In this document: piece by piece, positions 9,691-18,478 of the stretch
How the letters are laid out: every line of letters begins with the position of its first letter
How positions within the stretch are numbered: the stretch's first letter is position 1
Source: JACCVL01 sp963704295
GTDB lineage: Bacteria; Actinomycetota; Actinomycetes; Propionibacteriales; Nocardioidaceae
Length of the DNA stretch: 64,000 bases
Direction of reading: 5' to 3'
NCBI GenBank assembly: GCA_963704295.1
Contig: OY969884.1
Span: 992,001 to 1,056,000, forward strand
The notes under the pieces: generated by a model
Seen by the model: only the letters and a program-made list of their open reading frames with translations
Databases searched by the model: none
Told to the model about the DNA's origin: nothing
Made by a program: the position numbers and the translations under genes

Positions 9691-10854
9691 ATGGCGATGA
9701 CGAACGAGGCCAGCGACGACGCGCTGCTGATGCCGGTGCTCAGCGACGGGGTGGTCAGCCTTCGAGCACGCTCGCTGGACGACGTCGACGCCATGACGCA
9801 GATGTGCCAGGACCCCGAGTTCTCCCGGTGGACCACGGTCCCGGTGCCGTTCGCACGCAGTGACGCCGAGGAGTTCGTCACCGAGATCAGCCCGGCCGGC
9901 TGGCGGGACCGGACCAGCTACGGCTGGTCGATCGACCTGCTGGACGAGGGAGTGCCGCGGTTCGCGGGGACCATCGACATCCGCAGCACCCCCCGACCCG
10001 ACATCGGCTACGGCCTGCACCCGTGGGCGCGCGGCCGGAGTGCGATGACCCGTGCGGTGCGGCTGGCGACCCGGTGGGCCTTCGACGAGGTCGGGATGCC
10101 GGTGGTGCACTGGATCACGCACAAGGGGAACCTCGACTCGTGGCGGGTGGCCTGGGCGTGTGGCTTCACCTTCGGCGCCGAGCTGCCCGCGTACGCGCCG
10201 CAGCGCGGGGAGCTGCGCGACGCGTGGACCGCCTCGCTCCGCCCCGGCGACGAGACCCGGCCAAACTCGCCGTGGTACGACCCACCCGTGTTGACGGACG
10301 GCCGGGTACGGCTGCGGGCACACACCCCGGCCGACCTGCCCCGCATCGTCGAGGCCTGCACCGACCCCACGACGCGGCACTGGCTCAGCGCGCTGCCGGC
10401 TCCCTACACCCTCGACGCCGCCCGCGACTACGTCACGACGTGCCGGCTGCAGGAGTCCCTCGGCCGGGCGGTCACCTGGGCGGTGGCCGACCCCGACACC
10501 GACCGACTGCTGGCGAACCTCACCCTGTTCCGGCTGGCCGATCGGGACTGTCCCAGCGGCGCCGAGGTGGGCTACTGGGCGCACCCGGACGCCCGCGGCC
10601 GCGGCGTGGTCAGCGCGGCGGTCGAGCTCGCGCTGGAGCACGCGTTCACGCCGGTCGACGCCGGCGGGCTCGGCCGGCACCGGGTGCAGCTGGGTGCGTC
10701 CTGGACCAACGCCGCGAGCCGACAGGTCGCCGAGCGCACCGGCTTCACCGAGGTCGGACACTTCCGGCTGGACGGGTTGGTCGGGGCCGACCCGGAGCGG
10801 CGGACCTACGACGACGGCGTGTGGTACGACCGCCTCGCCACCGACCGGGGCTGA
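9691..10854 (+). CDS. Tandem GNAT-family N-acetyltransferase
   Basis: A 387-residue protein made of two RimJ-like GNAT domains in tandem. The first spans about residues 12-190 (LRARSLDDVDAMTQMC, GYGLHPWARGRSAMTRAVRL) and the second about 205-385 (RLRAHTPADLPRIVEACTDP, EVGYWAHPDARGRGVVSAAV). The second copy keeps the acetyl-CoA pyrophosphate loop pattern RGRGV; in the first it is RGRSA, so the first half may be less active or catalytically silent. Substrate unknown. It is preceded by a short gap after galK and followed two bases later by a perfect 32-bp palindrome. Confidence 0.85.
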   Translation: MAMTNEASDDALLMPVLSDGVVSLRARSLDDVDAMTQMCQDPEFSRWTTVPVPFARSDAEEFVTEISPAGWRDRTSYGWSIDLLDEGVPRFAGTIDIRSTPRPDIGYGLHPWARGRSAMTRAVRLATRWAFDEVGMPVVHWITHKGNLDSWRVAWACGFTFGAELPAYAPQRGELRDAWTASLRPGDETRPNSPWYDPPVLTDGRVRLRAHTPADLPRIVEACTDPTTRHWLSALPAPYTLDAARDYVTTCRLQESLGRAVTWAVADPDTDRLLANLTLFRLADRDCPSGAEVGYWAHPDARGRGVVSAAVELALEHAFTPVDAGGLGRHRVQLGASWTNAASRQVAERTGFTEVGHFRLDGLVGADPERRTYDDGVWYDRLATDRG

Positions 10855-10855
10855 C

Positions 10856-10919
10856 GCCGCTTTCACGGGGTACCCCGTGAAAGCGGCGCTGCCCGGGGGT
10901 CACAACCCTCGGGCAGCGC
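10856..10919. repeat. Composite palindromic repeat, copy A (terminator-like)
   Basis: Two adjoining hairpins. The first (10856-10887) is a perfect 32-bp palindrome without loop, centred on GGTACC. The second (10886-10919) has arms GCGCTGCCCG and CGGGCAGCGC with further pairing of GGGT and ACCC around a four-base loop. It lies just after the GNAT stop and before the convergent etfA end, so it could stop transcription from both sides, although no T tract follows. A related, inverted copy is at 48495-48556. Confidence 0.85.
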
Positions 10920-10942
10920 GAATAACCCTCGGTCAGTGGTGC

Positions 10943-11935
10943 TCAGCCGGCGCGGCGGCGAAGCTCCTCGTTGATCGCCGGCACGATCTCGTGCAGGTCG
11001 CCGATCACCGCGTAGTGCGCCCGGGTCACCATCGGCGCGTCCGGGTCGGTGTTGATCGCCAGGATCGTCTTGGCGCTCTGGCAGCCGGCCCAGTGCTGGA
11101 TCGCACCGCTGATCCCGCAGGCCAGGTAGAGGTCCGGCGAGATCCGGTTACCGGTCTGGCCGACCTGCTCGTGGTGCGGCCGCCAGCCCAGGCTGGTGAC
11201 GACGCGAGACACCCCGAGGGCGCCGCCGAGGCGCTCGGTCAGCTCCAACAGGTCGGCGAAGCCGTCCGCGCTGCCCGCTCCCCGGCCGGCCCCCACCACG
11301 ACCCGGGCCGAGGTGAGGGCGGCCGACTCGTCCACCGCCTTCTCACCGGTACGCACCACCCGGGCCACCAGGTCCGCCTCGGTCAGGGTCACCGGCAGCT
11401 CGACCACCTCCGGTGTCGTCGGCGCATCCGCGGAGCGCGGCTCACACGCATGGCCGGCCACCGACAGCACCGCCACGGCACCGTCGAGACGCATCTCCTC
11501 GAGTGCGGCGCCGCCGACCACCTGACGGGTGACGACCAGGGCTCCACCCTCGGCCTCGGGCGCCGACTCGACGCCGACGACGTTGGCCGCCATCGCAGCG
11601 TCACAGCGGACCGCCACGTGTGCCAGCACCTCGTTTCCGCGAGCGGTCCCCGCCGCGAGCAGTACGGAGGCGCCGGCGGACCGCGAGGTCTCGACCAGCG
11701 CCGCCGCCCAGGCCGCAGCCGCGTACGCGGACAGCCGCGGCTCGCTGGCGTGGTGCACCCGCTCGACCCCGAGCTCACCCAGCCGGGCCAACAGCCCGGG
11801 ACCGACAGCGCCGCCCACGACGACGGCGTGCACCGGCTGCCCCGTCCGCGCGCCCAGGTCACGGGCGAAGGTCAGCGCCTCCTGCGACACCTCGATCGCC
11901 GCGTCACCCTCGGTCTCGACCAGCACGCCGATCAT
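10943..11935 (-). CDS. etfA: Electron transfer flavoprotein subunit alpha
   Basis: FAD-carrying subunit of a heterodimeric ETF. The 330 residues show the conserved C-terminal FAD domain: GVSRVVTSLGW, HEQVGQTGNRISPDLYLAC, GISGAIQHWAGCQSAKTI and AINTDPDAPM. It overlaps the stop of etfB by ATGA, and both follow the dimethylglycine dehydrogenase-like gene on the same strand. The arrangement suggests that this ETF accepts electrons from that dehydrogenase and passes them to the quinone pool through an ETF:quinone oxidoreductase not seen here. No dehydrogenase of fatty-acid oxidation is adjacent. Confidence 0.95.
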   Translation of the reverse strand: MIGVLVETEGDAAIEVSQEALTFARDLGARTGQPVHAVVVGGAVGPGLLARLGELGVERVHHASEPRLSAYAAAAWAAALVETSRSAGASVLLAAGTARGNEVLAHVAVRCDAAMAANVVGVESAPEAEGGALVVTRQVVGGAALEEMRLDGAVAVLSVAGHACEPRSADAPTTPEVVELPVTLTEADLVARVVRTGEKAVDESAALTSARVVVGAGRGAGSADGFADLLELTERLGGALGVSRVVTSLGWRPHHEQVGQTGNRISPDLYLACGISGAIQHWAGCQSAKTILAINTDPDAPMVTRAHYAVIGDLHEIVPAINEELRRRAG

Positions 11936-12705
11936 CGCGCCACCACTCCCAACTTCTCCAGCAGGTCGACCACGGCGGGCGCCGCCTCCGGGCCCGCACC
12001 GAGGACCTCCACCTGGCTCGGCTGCTCGGGCGGCAGCCGCAGCCCGACCCGGCCGGACCCGACCGGTTCCCGCTTCGCCTCGACGGTCTCGACGGTGACC
12101 TTCTTCGCCTTCATCCGCCCCATCACCGACGGGTAGCGCGGCGCCACGCCGCCCTCCATCACCGCGACGACCGCGGGCAACGGGAGCTCGAAGACCTCCG
12201 GCCCCTCCGGCCCGTCCCCGTGCGCCTCCGCGACACCGTCGCGCACCTGCACGGTCGAGATGCCGGTGACGACCGGTCGGCCGAGCAGGTACGCCAGCCG
12301 CACCGGGACCTGGAAGTCACCGGTGTCGGCCGCGTCGTTGCCGAGCAGCACGAGGTCGTACGTCGTGCCGTCGATCTGCGCGGTCTCGACCACGTCCGCG
12401 ATCGCCGTGGCCACGTCGACGGGGCCGAGCCGGTCGGTGTCGGCCTCGACCAGCACCGCGCGCGCGCAGCCCACCGCCAAGGCGTCGCGCAGCTGTTCCA
12501 CGGCGTCCGCCGAGCCGACCGTCAGCACGGTGGCCGCTCCACCGGTGGCTGCCGCGACCTGGATGGCCAGCTCGACCGCGCACTCCTCGTGCGCGCTGAC
12601 GGTGAACCCGACGTGCCGGGCGTCGACCGACTGGCCGTCGGCGCTGAGCAGGACCTGACCGGACACGTCGGGCACCCGCTTGATGCAGACCAGGACGTTC
12701 ACCAC
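11932..12705 (-). CDS. etfB: Electron transfer flavoprotein subunit beta
   Basis: AMP-binding partner of EtfA, 257 residues. Family landmarks are the N-terminal VCIKRVPDVSG, the nucleotide-binding region LLGNDAADTGDFQVPVRLAYLLG and VMEGGVAPRYPSVMGRMKAKK. The start is GTG followed by another GTG. It begins four bases after the stop of the dimethylglycine dehydrogenase-like gene and ends in an ATGA overlap with etfA, so the three genes form one operon driven from upstream of 15226. Confidence 0.95.
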   Translation of the reverse strand: MVNVLVCIKRVPDVSGQVLLSADGQSVDARHVGFTVSAHEECAVELAIQVAAATGGAATVLTVGSADAVEQLRDALAVGCARAVLVEADTDRLGPVDVATAIADVVETAQIDGTTYDLVLLGNDAADTGDFQVPVRLAYLLGRPVVTGISTVQVRDGVAEAHGDGPEGPEVFELPLPAVVAVMEGGVAPRYPSVMGRMKAKKVTVETVEAKREPVGSGRVGLRLPPEQPSQVEVLGAGPEAAPAVVDLLEKLGVVAR

Positions 12706-12709
12706 GGCA

Positions 12710-15226
12710 CTACCCCCGGATCCGGTCGTTGGCGGGGTCGAACAGCGGGGTCGCGTCAGCGGCCGCCACCGTGACCGGATAGCGCTCCTCCATGTAGCTG
12801 ACCGACAGCGCCGTGCCGACGACCGCCTGCTCCGGCGGCAGGTAGGCCATCAGCAGGTGCCGGCCCAGCGACGGCGCCGAGCCGGCCGACGTGACGTACG
12901 GACGGTGCCCGTGCCCGTCCACCAGTGCCTCGCCGTCCCTGGTGAGGATCGGCTCGCCACCGAGCATGAACCGCCGCATCCCCGTGGACGACGTGTGGTC
13001 GTCCACAGTCAGGGTGCACAGCACGCTGACCGGGTCCTCCGAACGCTGCTTGAGGTAGGCCTCCCGGCCGACGAAGTCAGCGTCCTTGACCCGCGGCCGC
13101 TGCATGCTCGCCTCGACGATGGTGCGCTCGCTGTCGAGCTCGAAGCCGAAGGCGCGGTAGCCCTTCTCCAGCCGGCCGGTGGTCGCGTAGACGCCGATCC
13201 CGACCGGCACCGCACCGTGCTCGCGGCCGGCCGTGTGCAGCAGCTCCCACAGCCGCCCGCCCTGCTCCATCGGGACGTACAGCTCCCAGCCGAGCTCGCC
13301 GACATAGGAGATCCTCGACGCGAGCACGGACAGCGAGTCGACCTCGATGGTCCGGCACCGACCGAAGCCGAAGCCCTCGTGGCTGATGTCCGCCGCGGTG
13401 AGAGTGCCCAGGATGTCGCGCGCCCGCGGACCCCACAGACCGATCGTGGTGTACGCCGAGGTCTGGTCCACCACCTGCGCGGAACCGTCCGCCGGCATCC
13501 GGTCGCTGAACCACTTGCGGTCGACCATGCCGTGCGCGCCGCCCGTGACCACCCGGTAGTGGTCGTGCGCGAGCCGCATGACGGTCAGGTCTGAGCGGAA
13601 CCCACCCCGCTCGTCCAGCACCGGGGTGTAGACGACCCGGCCGGGCGGGACGTCGGCCTGCGCGACCACGATCCCCTGCACCGTCTCCGCCGCCCGCGGG
13701 CCCACCACGTCGAAGATGGCGAACGCGGAGAGGTCGACGACACCGGCCCGCTCGCGCAGCGCGAGGTGCTCGGCGTTGATGATCGGCGACCACCAGCGCG
13801 AGTCCCACTCGTGCTCGCGGGGGAGCACCTTGTCGCCGTAGTCGCCGAGCAGCGACTCGTTGCACCCGTACCAGAACGGGCGCTCCCAGCCGACCGCCTC
13901 GAAGAACTCCGCCCGCATCTCTCGTTGGCTGGCGGCCATCGGCGCCCAGCGCTTGCCGCGGTCGCTCGACCACTGTTCGCCCGGATGGACGATGCCGTAG
14001 GTCTTGTTGAACGCCTCGCTGGTGCGCGCACGGATGTGCGCGCGGGTGGTCTGGTGCGGGTAGAACCGGGCGATGTCGGAGTGGCTGGCGTCGATCTCGG
14101 GGTTGCCGTGCGTCATCCACTCGGCCATCAGCCGGCCGACACCGGGGCCCTCCTTGACCCACACCGCGGCGGCGGACCAGAGGCCGGCGAGCTCCGGGGA
14201 CTCGCCGAGGATCGGCGCACCGTCCGGGGTCAGCGAGAGCAGGCCGTTGATGGCGTAGCGGATCTCGGCTCCGTCGGCGCCGAGTGCGTCCGGCATCAGC
14301 TCGAAGGCCTGCTCGAGTTGCAGGTCGAAGTCGTCGGAGGTGAACGGCATCTCGGTCGGGGAGAGCTTGGCCTGGTCGATCGACGGGATTTCCTCCGCGT
14401 CGTGCAGGATCGCCCGGTGGGCGTACGAGCCCACCTCCATGTCGCTGCCGTGCTGGCGCTCGTAGCAGAACGTGTCCATGTCCCGGACGATCGGGAACGA
14501 GATCTCGCCCGGCCGCTCGGTGAGCTGCGGGATCGGGCCGACGCTGATCATCTGGTGCACGGCCGGCGTCAGCGGGATCTGCACCCCCGCCATCGCGGCC
14601 ACCTTCGGGCTCCAGACGCCGCAGGCGACCAGGACCGTGTCGGTCTCCACGTCGCCGCCGTCGGTGCGAACCCGGCGGATCCGGCCGTCCTCGACGTCGA
14701 TCCCGGTGACCTCGACGGTGGAGACCACCTGCAGCGCGCCGAGCTGTTGCGCCTCCTCGCGCATGATGGTGCCCGCCCGTACGGAGTCGACGACGCCCAC
14801 CGTCGGCGTCCAGAAGCCGCCGACGATGACGGAGGGGTCGAGGAACGGGACCTGCTCGACCACCTGCTCGGGGGTGACCAGCTCGGACTCGATGCCCCAC
14901 GCCCGCGCCGACGACATCCGGCGGCGCAGCTCCTCCATCCGCTCCTCGGTGCGGGCCACCTCGAACCCGCCGGACTGGGTGAAGACCCCCATCTCCCGGT
15001 ACTGCCGGACGCTGTCCAGGGTGAGATCGGTGATCTCGCGGGAGTGGTCCACCGGGAAGATGAAGTTGGACGCGTGCCCGGTCGAGCCGCCCGGGTTGGG
15101 CAGCGGCCCCTTGTCGATCTGCACGATGTCGCGCCAGCCCAGCCGGGCCAGGTGCGCGACCACGCTGTTGCCGACGATGCCGGCGCCGATGACCACCACG
15201 CTGGCGCTGCCCGGGACGGTTGCCAT
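12710..15226 (-). CDS. Dimethylglycine/sarcosine dehydrogenase-type FAD oxidoreductase fused to GcvT aminomethyltransferase domain
   Basis: An 838-residue two-module enzyme. Residues about 9-390 form a DAO-type FAD domain with VVVIGAGIVGNS (Rossmann GAGIVG at 14-19) and NPGGSTGHASNF, whose His51 matches the covalent FAD histidine of DMGDH-type enzymes. From about residue 430 onward it resembles GcvT (GVVDLSAFAIFDVVG, EDPVSVLCTLTVDD), which binds tetrahydrofolate and captures the released C1 unit as 5,10-methylene-THF. With glycine betaine genes next door, N,N-dimethylglycine is the likely substrate; sarcosine is possible. A Shine-Dalgarno GAAGGA precedes the ATG. Electrons would go to the adjacent EtfBA. 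Confidence 0.9.
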   Translation of the reverse strand: MATVPGSASVVVIGAGIVGNSVVAHLARLGWRDIVQIDKGPLPNPGGSTGHASNFIFPVDHSREITDLTLDSVRQYREMGVFTQSGGFEVARTEERMEELRRRMSSARAWGIESELVTPEQVVEQVPFLDPSVIVGGFWTPTVGVVDSVRAGTIMREEAQQLGALQVVSTVEVTGIDVEDGRIRRVRTDGGDVETDTVLVACGVWSPKVAAMAGVQIPLTPAVHQMISVGPIPQLTERPGEISFPIVRDMDTFCYERQHGSDMEVGSYAHRAILHDAEEIPSIDQAKLSPTEMPFTSDDFDLQLEQAFELMPDALGADGAEIRYAINGLLSLTPDGAPILGESPELAGLWSAAAVWVKEGPGVGRLMAEWMTHGNPEIDASHSDIARFYPHQTTRAHIRARTSEAFNKTYGIVHPGEQWSSDRGKRWAPMAASQREMRAEFFEAVGWERPFWYGCNESLLGDYGDKVLPREHEWDSRWWSPIINAEHLALRERAGVVDLSAFAIFDVVGPRAAETVQGIVVAQADVPPGRVVYTPVLDERGGFRSDLTVMRLAHDHYRVVTGGAHGMVDRKWFSDRMPADGSAQVVDQTSAYTTIGLWGPRARDILGTLTAADISHEGFGFGRCRTIEVDSLSVLASRISYVGELGWELYVPMEQGGRLWELLHTAGREHGAVPVGIGVYATTGRLEKGYRAFGFELDSERTIVEASMQRPRVKDADFVGREAYLKQRSEDPVSVLCTLTVDDHTSSTGMRRFMLGGEPILTRDGEALVDGHGHRPYVTSAGSAPSLGRHLLMAYLPPEQAVVGTALSVSYMEERYPVTVAAADATPLFDPANDRIRG

Positions 15227-15246
15227 GCTCGATCCTTCGCCTCGCG

Positions 15247-15298
15247 GTTATCCAACACTGTTGCGCCCTGTGCAACGAGGACGCGCTATGCGGAACAG
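15247..15298 (-). promoter_or_regulatory. Promoter and candidate operator of the dimethylglycine dehydrogenase-etfBA operon
   Basis: Read on the minus strand, TTGCAC (15275-15270) and GATAAC (15252-15247) are separated by exactly 17 bases and lie 20 bases before the ATG, a plausible -35/-10 pair. The -35 and spacer coincide with a near-perfect palindrome, GTTGCGC-CCT-GTGCAAC on the plus strand (15260-15276). A further half-site-like TGCGGAACAG lies at 15289-15298. The palindrome recurs before betB and at the metF-like gene, so it is probably a transcription-factor site; one of the IclR proteins is the obvious candidate. Confidence 0.6.
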
Positions 15299-15351
15299 CG
15301 TCTACCTTCCTCTGCCTCCGCCGCCGTTGTCAAGCCACCCCCAAAACGGGT

Positions 15352-15402
15352 CACGATCCGCGACTTTTGCAGACCGGGGGTCTGCAAAAGTCGCGGATCG
15401 TG
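15352..15402. repeat. 51-bp perfect inverted repeat of the CGATCCGCGACTTTTGC family
   Basis: Two 24-bp arms, complementary at every position, flank a GGG loop. The arms begin CACGATCCGCGACTTTTG and the repeat recurs as one arm at 62107-62130, as an imperfect pair at 62630-62690 and as a fragment at 52654-52665. It sits between the end of proX and the promoter of the dimethylglycine dehydrogenase gene, so it may act as a terminator or insulator. It is followed by a G-rich stretch rather than a T tract. Confidence 0.9.
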
Positions 15403-15437
15403 GACAGGGGGTGGCTGGGGGGTGGCTGGGGGCGGGG

Positions 15438-16400
15438 TCAGGGGAGCCAGGCCTGCACCTTGTCCGGGTTGTCCTCGATCCACTTCTCCGCCGCGTCCTC
15501 GGCTGCCATCCCGTCCTCGGCGATGTACTTCGCCACCGTGTTCTGGTCCTCGTTGGTCCACTCGAAGTTCTGCACCAGCTCGGCGGCCGGGCTGCCGGAC
15601 TCCATGAACTCGGCACTGGCGATCTTGTCCAGCACGTACTCCGGGTAGTCGCAGTCGACCTTCTCCGGGTCGGCGTCGCAGCCGGGCTCGTACGGCGGCA
15701 GCGACACCTTCTCCAGCGGGACCTCCGACATGAACCACTGCGGCTCGTAGAAGTACCCGATCACCCACTCCTTGTTCGCCTCCGCCTGGCGGAACGCCTG
15801 GATCAGCGCCGCCTCGCTGCCGGCGAACACGACCTCGAAGTCGAGGTCCAGGTTCTCCACCAGTGCTTCGTCGTTGGTCACGAACGACGGGTCACCGTCG
15901 AGCAGCTGACCCTGGCCGTTCGACTCCGACGTCTCGAACTCGTCGGCGTAGTCGTTCAGGTTCTGCCAGTCCAGGACGTCGGGGTACTCCTCGGCCAGCC
16001 ACGGCGGCACGTACCAGCCGATCAGCCCGATGTTGCCGTTCGGGCCGACCCGCACCGCAGTGCCCTGCTGCTCGATGTACTTCTTCTTCAGGTCCTCGTG
16101 CCCCCAGTTCTCGATCACCACGTCGACCTCGCCGGTGCCGAAGCCCTGCCAGGCGATCTCCTCCTTGAGGTCCTTGTACGCGACGTCGCAGCCGAGCTCG
16201 TTGGCGGCCACCTGACCGACCACGTAGGCAGACGCCTCGTAGCCGACCCAGGGGTTGATCGCCATGTTGAAGTCGCCGCAGTCCGATTCGCCGGAGCTGC
16301 TCGTCGACTCGATGTCTCCGCCACCGCAGCCCGCGAGGGCCAGCCCGGCGACCGCGCACAGCCCCACCAGGCGCTGCGTCTGTCGTCCCACTCCTGCCAC
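15438..16400 (-). CDS. proX: Glycine betaine/choline ABC transporter substrate-binding lipoprotein (ProX/OpuAC-type)
   Basis: A 320-residue extracytoplasmic solute receptor. The N-terminal 25 residues are a lipoprotein signal ending in the lipobox LALAGC. The mature part shows the OpuAC pattern (MAINPWVGYEASAYVVG, DLKEEIAWQGFGTGEVDVVIENWG) with Trp and Tyr residues suited to a quaternary ammonium cage. The GTG at 16400 is chosen because AGGAG lies six bases upstream and it gives a normal short signal n-region. An ATG at 16460 that overlaps the proW stop (ATGA) is the alternative, but codons between the two have poor third-position GC. Confidence 0.88.
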   Translation of the reverse strand: MAGVGRQTQRLVGLCAVAGLALAGCGGGDIESTSSSGESDCGDFNMAINPWVGYEASAYVVGQVAANELGCDVAYKDLKEEIAWQGFGTGEVDVVIENWGHEDLKKKYIEQQGTAVRVGPNGNIGLIGWYVPPWLAEEYPDVLDWQNLNDYADEFETSESNGQGQLLDGDPSFVTNDEALVENLDLDFEVVFAGSEAALIQAFRQAEANKEWVIGYFYEPQWFMSEVPLEKVSLPPYEPGCDADPEKVDCDYPEYVLDKIASAEFMESGSPAAELVQNFEWTNEDQNTVAKYIAEDGMAAEDAAEKWIEDNPDKVQAWLP

Positions 16401-16456
16401 GTCCGTCTCCTGTCCTGCTGTTGCTCCGGCGGCCGCACCCTGCGGCCGCCGGTCGG

Positions 16457-18478
16457 TCATCTGGGAGCTGCCCGCCCGTAGCGGGCCGCCGTGTGCTGCG
16501 TGATCCGGTCCAGCATCACGCCGAGCGTGGTGATCGCGATCCCCGCGGCCAGTCCCTTCCCGAAGTCCTCTGCCTGGGAGAACCCCGACACCACCAGGAA
16601 GCCCAGGCCGCCGCCGCCGACCAGACCGCCGATCACGACCATGGCGAGCACGAAGAGCAGCCCCTGGTTGGCCGCGAGCACGACCGCGGAGCGGGCCATC
16701 GGCAGCTGCACCTTGGTGATCATCTGCCGGCTGCTGGAGCCGGCCGCGTCCGCCGCCTCCACCGTCGTCTCGGACACCCCGCGGATGCCGTCCGCCACGA
16801 TCTTGATCGCGACCGGCGAGGCGTAGGCGATCGCGGCGGCGATCGCGGTCAGCCGGCTGGCCCCGAACAGGGCCAACGCGGGCACCAGGTAGACGAACGG
16901 CGGCAGCGTCTGCAGGGCGTCCAGGATCGGTCTGACCGCGGTGTCCACCCGCCGGCTGCGGCCCATCCAGACACCGACGACGACGCCGAGCAGCATCACC
17001 GCCGCGGTCGCGAGCAGCGTGGTCGCCAGCGTGTTCATCGACTCGTTCCACAGCCCGGTGCCGAGGATGATCAGCAGGCAGACTGCCGTCGCCAGCGCGG
17101 CTCGCGCCCCGCCGAGCAGCGCGGCGATGGCCAGCAGGGCGGCCGCCGCGAGCCACCAGGGTGACTCGGCCAGCAACGACTCGAGCGGGTTGATCAGCCC
17201 GTTGGTGACGAAGTCCTTGAAGTCCTGCGTCGCCTGTCCGAAGGCGTCGATGAACGCGTCGGTGGCGCTCGTCACCGCGCGGGACAGCGGGTCGCCGAGG
17301 TCGGGGCTGGTGGGGAAGTCCGCGAACCGGGTGTAGGTGCGCGACACGTAGACGGCGACGACGGTGAGGACGGCGCCTCCCGCGAGGACGACCTGGCGCA
17401 GTCGAGGATCCTGCCGGGAGCGGGCGGCTGCCTCGGAGCGCTCGCTGACCGCCGTGGTGGTGCGGTCGAGCATGATCGCCATGATCACGATGCACAGGCC
17501 GGCCACGAACGCGTCGCCGACGTTCAGGCTCTGCAGAGCCGTGACCACCGGCCCGCCGAGACCGGGGCCGTCGATCAGCGCCGCGATCGTCGCCATCGAG
17601 AGCGCGGCCATCGTGGTCTGGTTGAGCCCGACGATGATCGTGCGCCGGGCCATCGGCAGTTGCACCTTGCGCAGGATCTGCCCGGGGGTCGAGCCCAGCG
17701 ACGTGGTCGCCTCGATCGTCGCCGGTGACACGTTCCGAAGCCCGTGCGCGGAGATGCGCACCAGCGGCGGCAGCGCGTAGATCAGCGTCGTCATCACCGC
17801 CGACGCCGGGCCGATGCCGAAGATCAGCACCAGGGGCACGAGGTAGGCGAACGACGGCATCGTCTGCATCACGTCGAGCACCGGCGTGAACGCGATGCTG
17901 GCGCGTCTGCTCCGGGCCATCCAGATCCCCAGCGGCAGACCGACCGCGACGCAGACCGCGACCGCGACCCCGGTGACGATCAGCAGGTCGATGCTGTCCT
18001 CCCAGTAGCCGAGGAAGCCGAAGGCGAGCAGCGAGGCCGTGACCAGGACAGCGATCCGCACTCCCGCGAACACCAGGGCCACGTACGTCGCGAGGGCGAC
18101 CACCCCGAGCCAGCCCACCTCGGGCACCGGGCGTGGAAACGCCGGGACGCTGAACAGCTCCTGCAGCGTCTCGACCGTCCAGTCCAACCCGTCGCTGATG
18201 GAGCCGACGACGTACTGCAACACCCAGTTGTCGTCGCGGGCGGCGTCGAAGTCGTCGCGCAGGCCGTTCAGCCAGCGGTGGAAGTCGGTGTTCTCCGAGA
18301 CGCCGATCTCGAGCGTCTGACGACCCTCGAGCACCGCCCAGCCGACGAGCCAGGCGGCGAGCACGCCGACCAACGCGTACCAGCGGCTCGACCCTGACGG
18401 TCCAGTCCAGCGCGACGACGGCTCCGGAGGCCGGCTGTCGGGGGCCGGTGCGGGTCGTGCCGGAGTCGCGACGCTCAC
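16457..18478 (-). CDS. proW: Glycine betaine ABC transporter permease, two ProW-type domains fused
   Basis: A 673-residue membrane protein containing two ProW/OpuAB-type permease units in one chain. The first coupling region is ATTSLGSTPGQILRKVQLPM (about residues 255-275) and the second AADAAGSSSRQMITKVQLPM (about 575-595); each is preceded by a MQTMPSFAYLVPL or LQTLPPFVYLVPA block. Most ProW proteins are single units of 280-350 residues that homodimerise, so this fused pseudo-dimer should form the whole channel alone. The start overlaps the proV stop by ATGA. Confidence 0.9.
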   Translation of the reverse strand: MSVATPARPAPAPDSRPPEPSSRWTGPSGSSRWYALVGVLAAWLVGWAVLEGRQTLEIGVSENTDFHRWLNGLRDDFDAARDDNWVLQYVVGSISDGLDWTVETLQELFSVPAFPRPVPEVGWLGVVALATYVALVFAGVRIAVLVTASLLAFGFLGYWEDSIDLLIVTGVAVAVCVAVGLPLGIWMARSRRASIAFTPVLDVMQTMPSFAYLVPLVLIFGIGPASAVMTTLIYALPPLVRISAHGLRNVSPATIEATTSLGSTPGQILRKVQLPMARRTIIVGLNQTTMAALSMATIAALIDGPGLGGPVVTALQSLNVGDAFVAGLCIVIMAIMLDRTTTAVSERSEAAARSRQDPRLRQVVLAGGAVLTVVAVYVSRTYTRFADFPTSPDLGDPLSRAVTSATDAFIDAFGQATQDFKDFVTNGLINPLESLLAESPWWLAAAALLAIAALLGGARAALATAVCLLIILGTGLWNESMNTLATTLLATAAVMLLGVVVGVWMGRSRRVDTAVRPILDALQTLPPFVYLVPALALFGASRLTAIAAAIAYASPVAIKIVADGIRGVSETTVEAADAAGSSSRQMITKVQLPMARSAVVLAANQGLLFVLAMVVIGGLVGGGGLGFLVVSGFSQAEDFGKGLAAGIAITTLGVMLDRITQHTAARYGRAAPR

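Noticed and set aside
13000..15275. Large overlapping frames opposite or beside the DMGDH-like gene
   Set aside because: Arg/Pro/Ala-rich shadow translations with no motifs; the 838-residue frame explains the region fully.
16401..16460. Longer proX start at ATG 16460 with ATGA coupling to proW
   Set aside because: No Shine-Dalgarno, a run of codons ending in A, and an unusually long signal n-region; GTG 16400 has AGGAG at good spacing.
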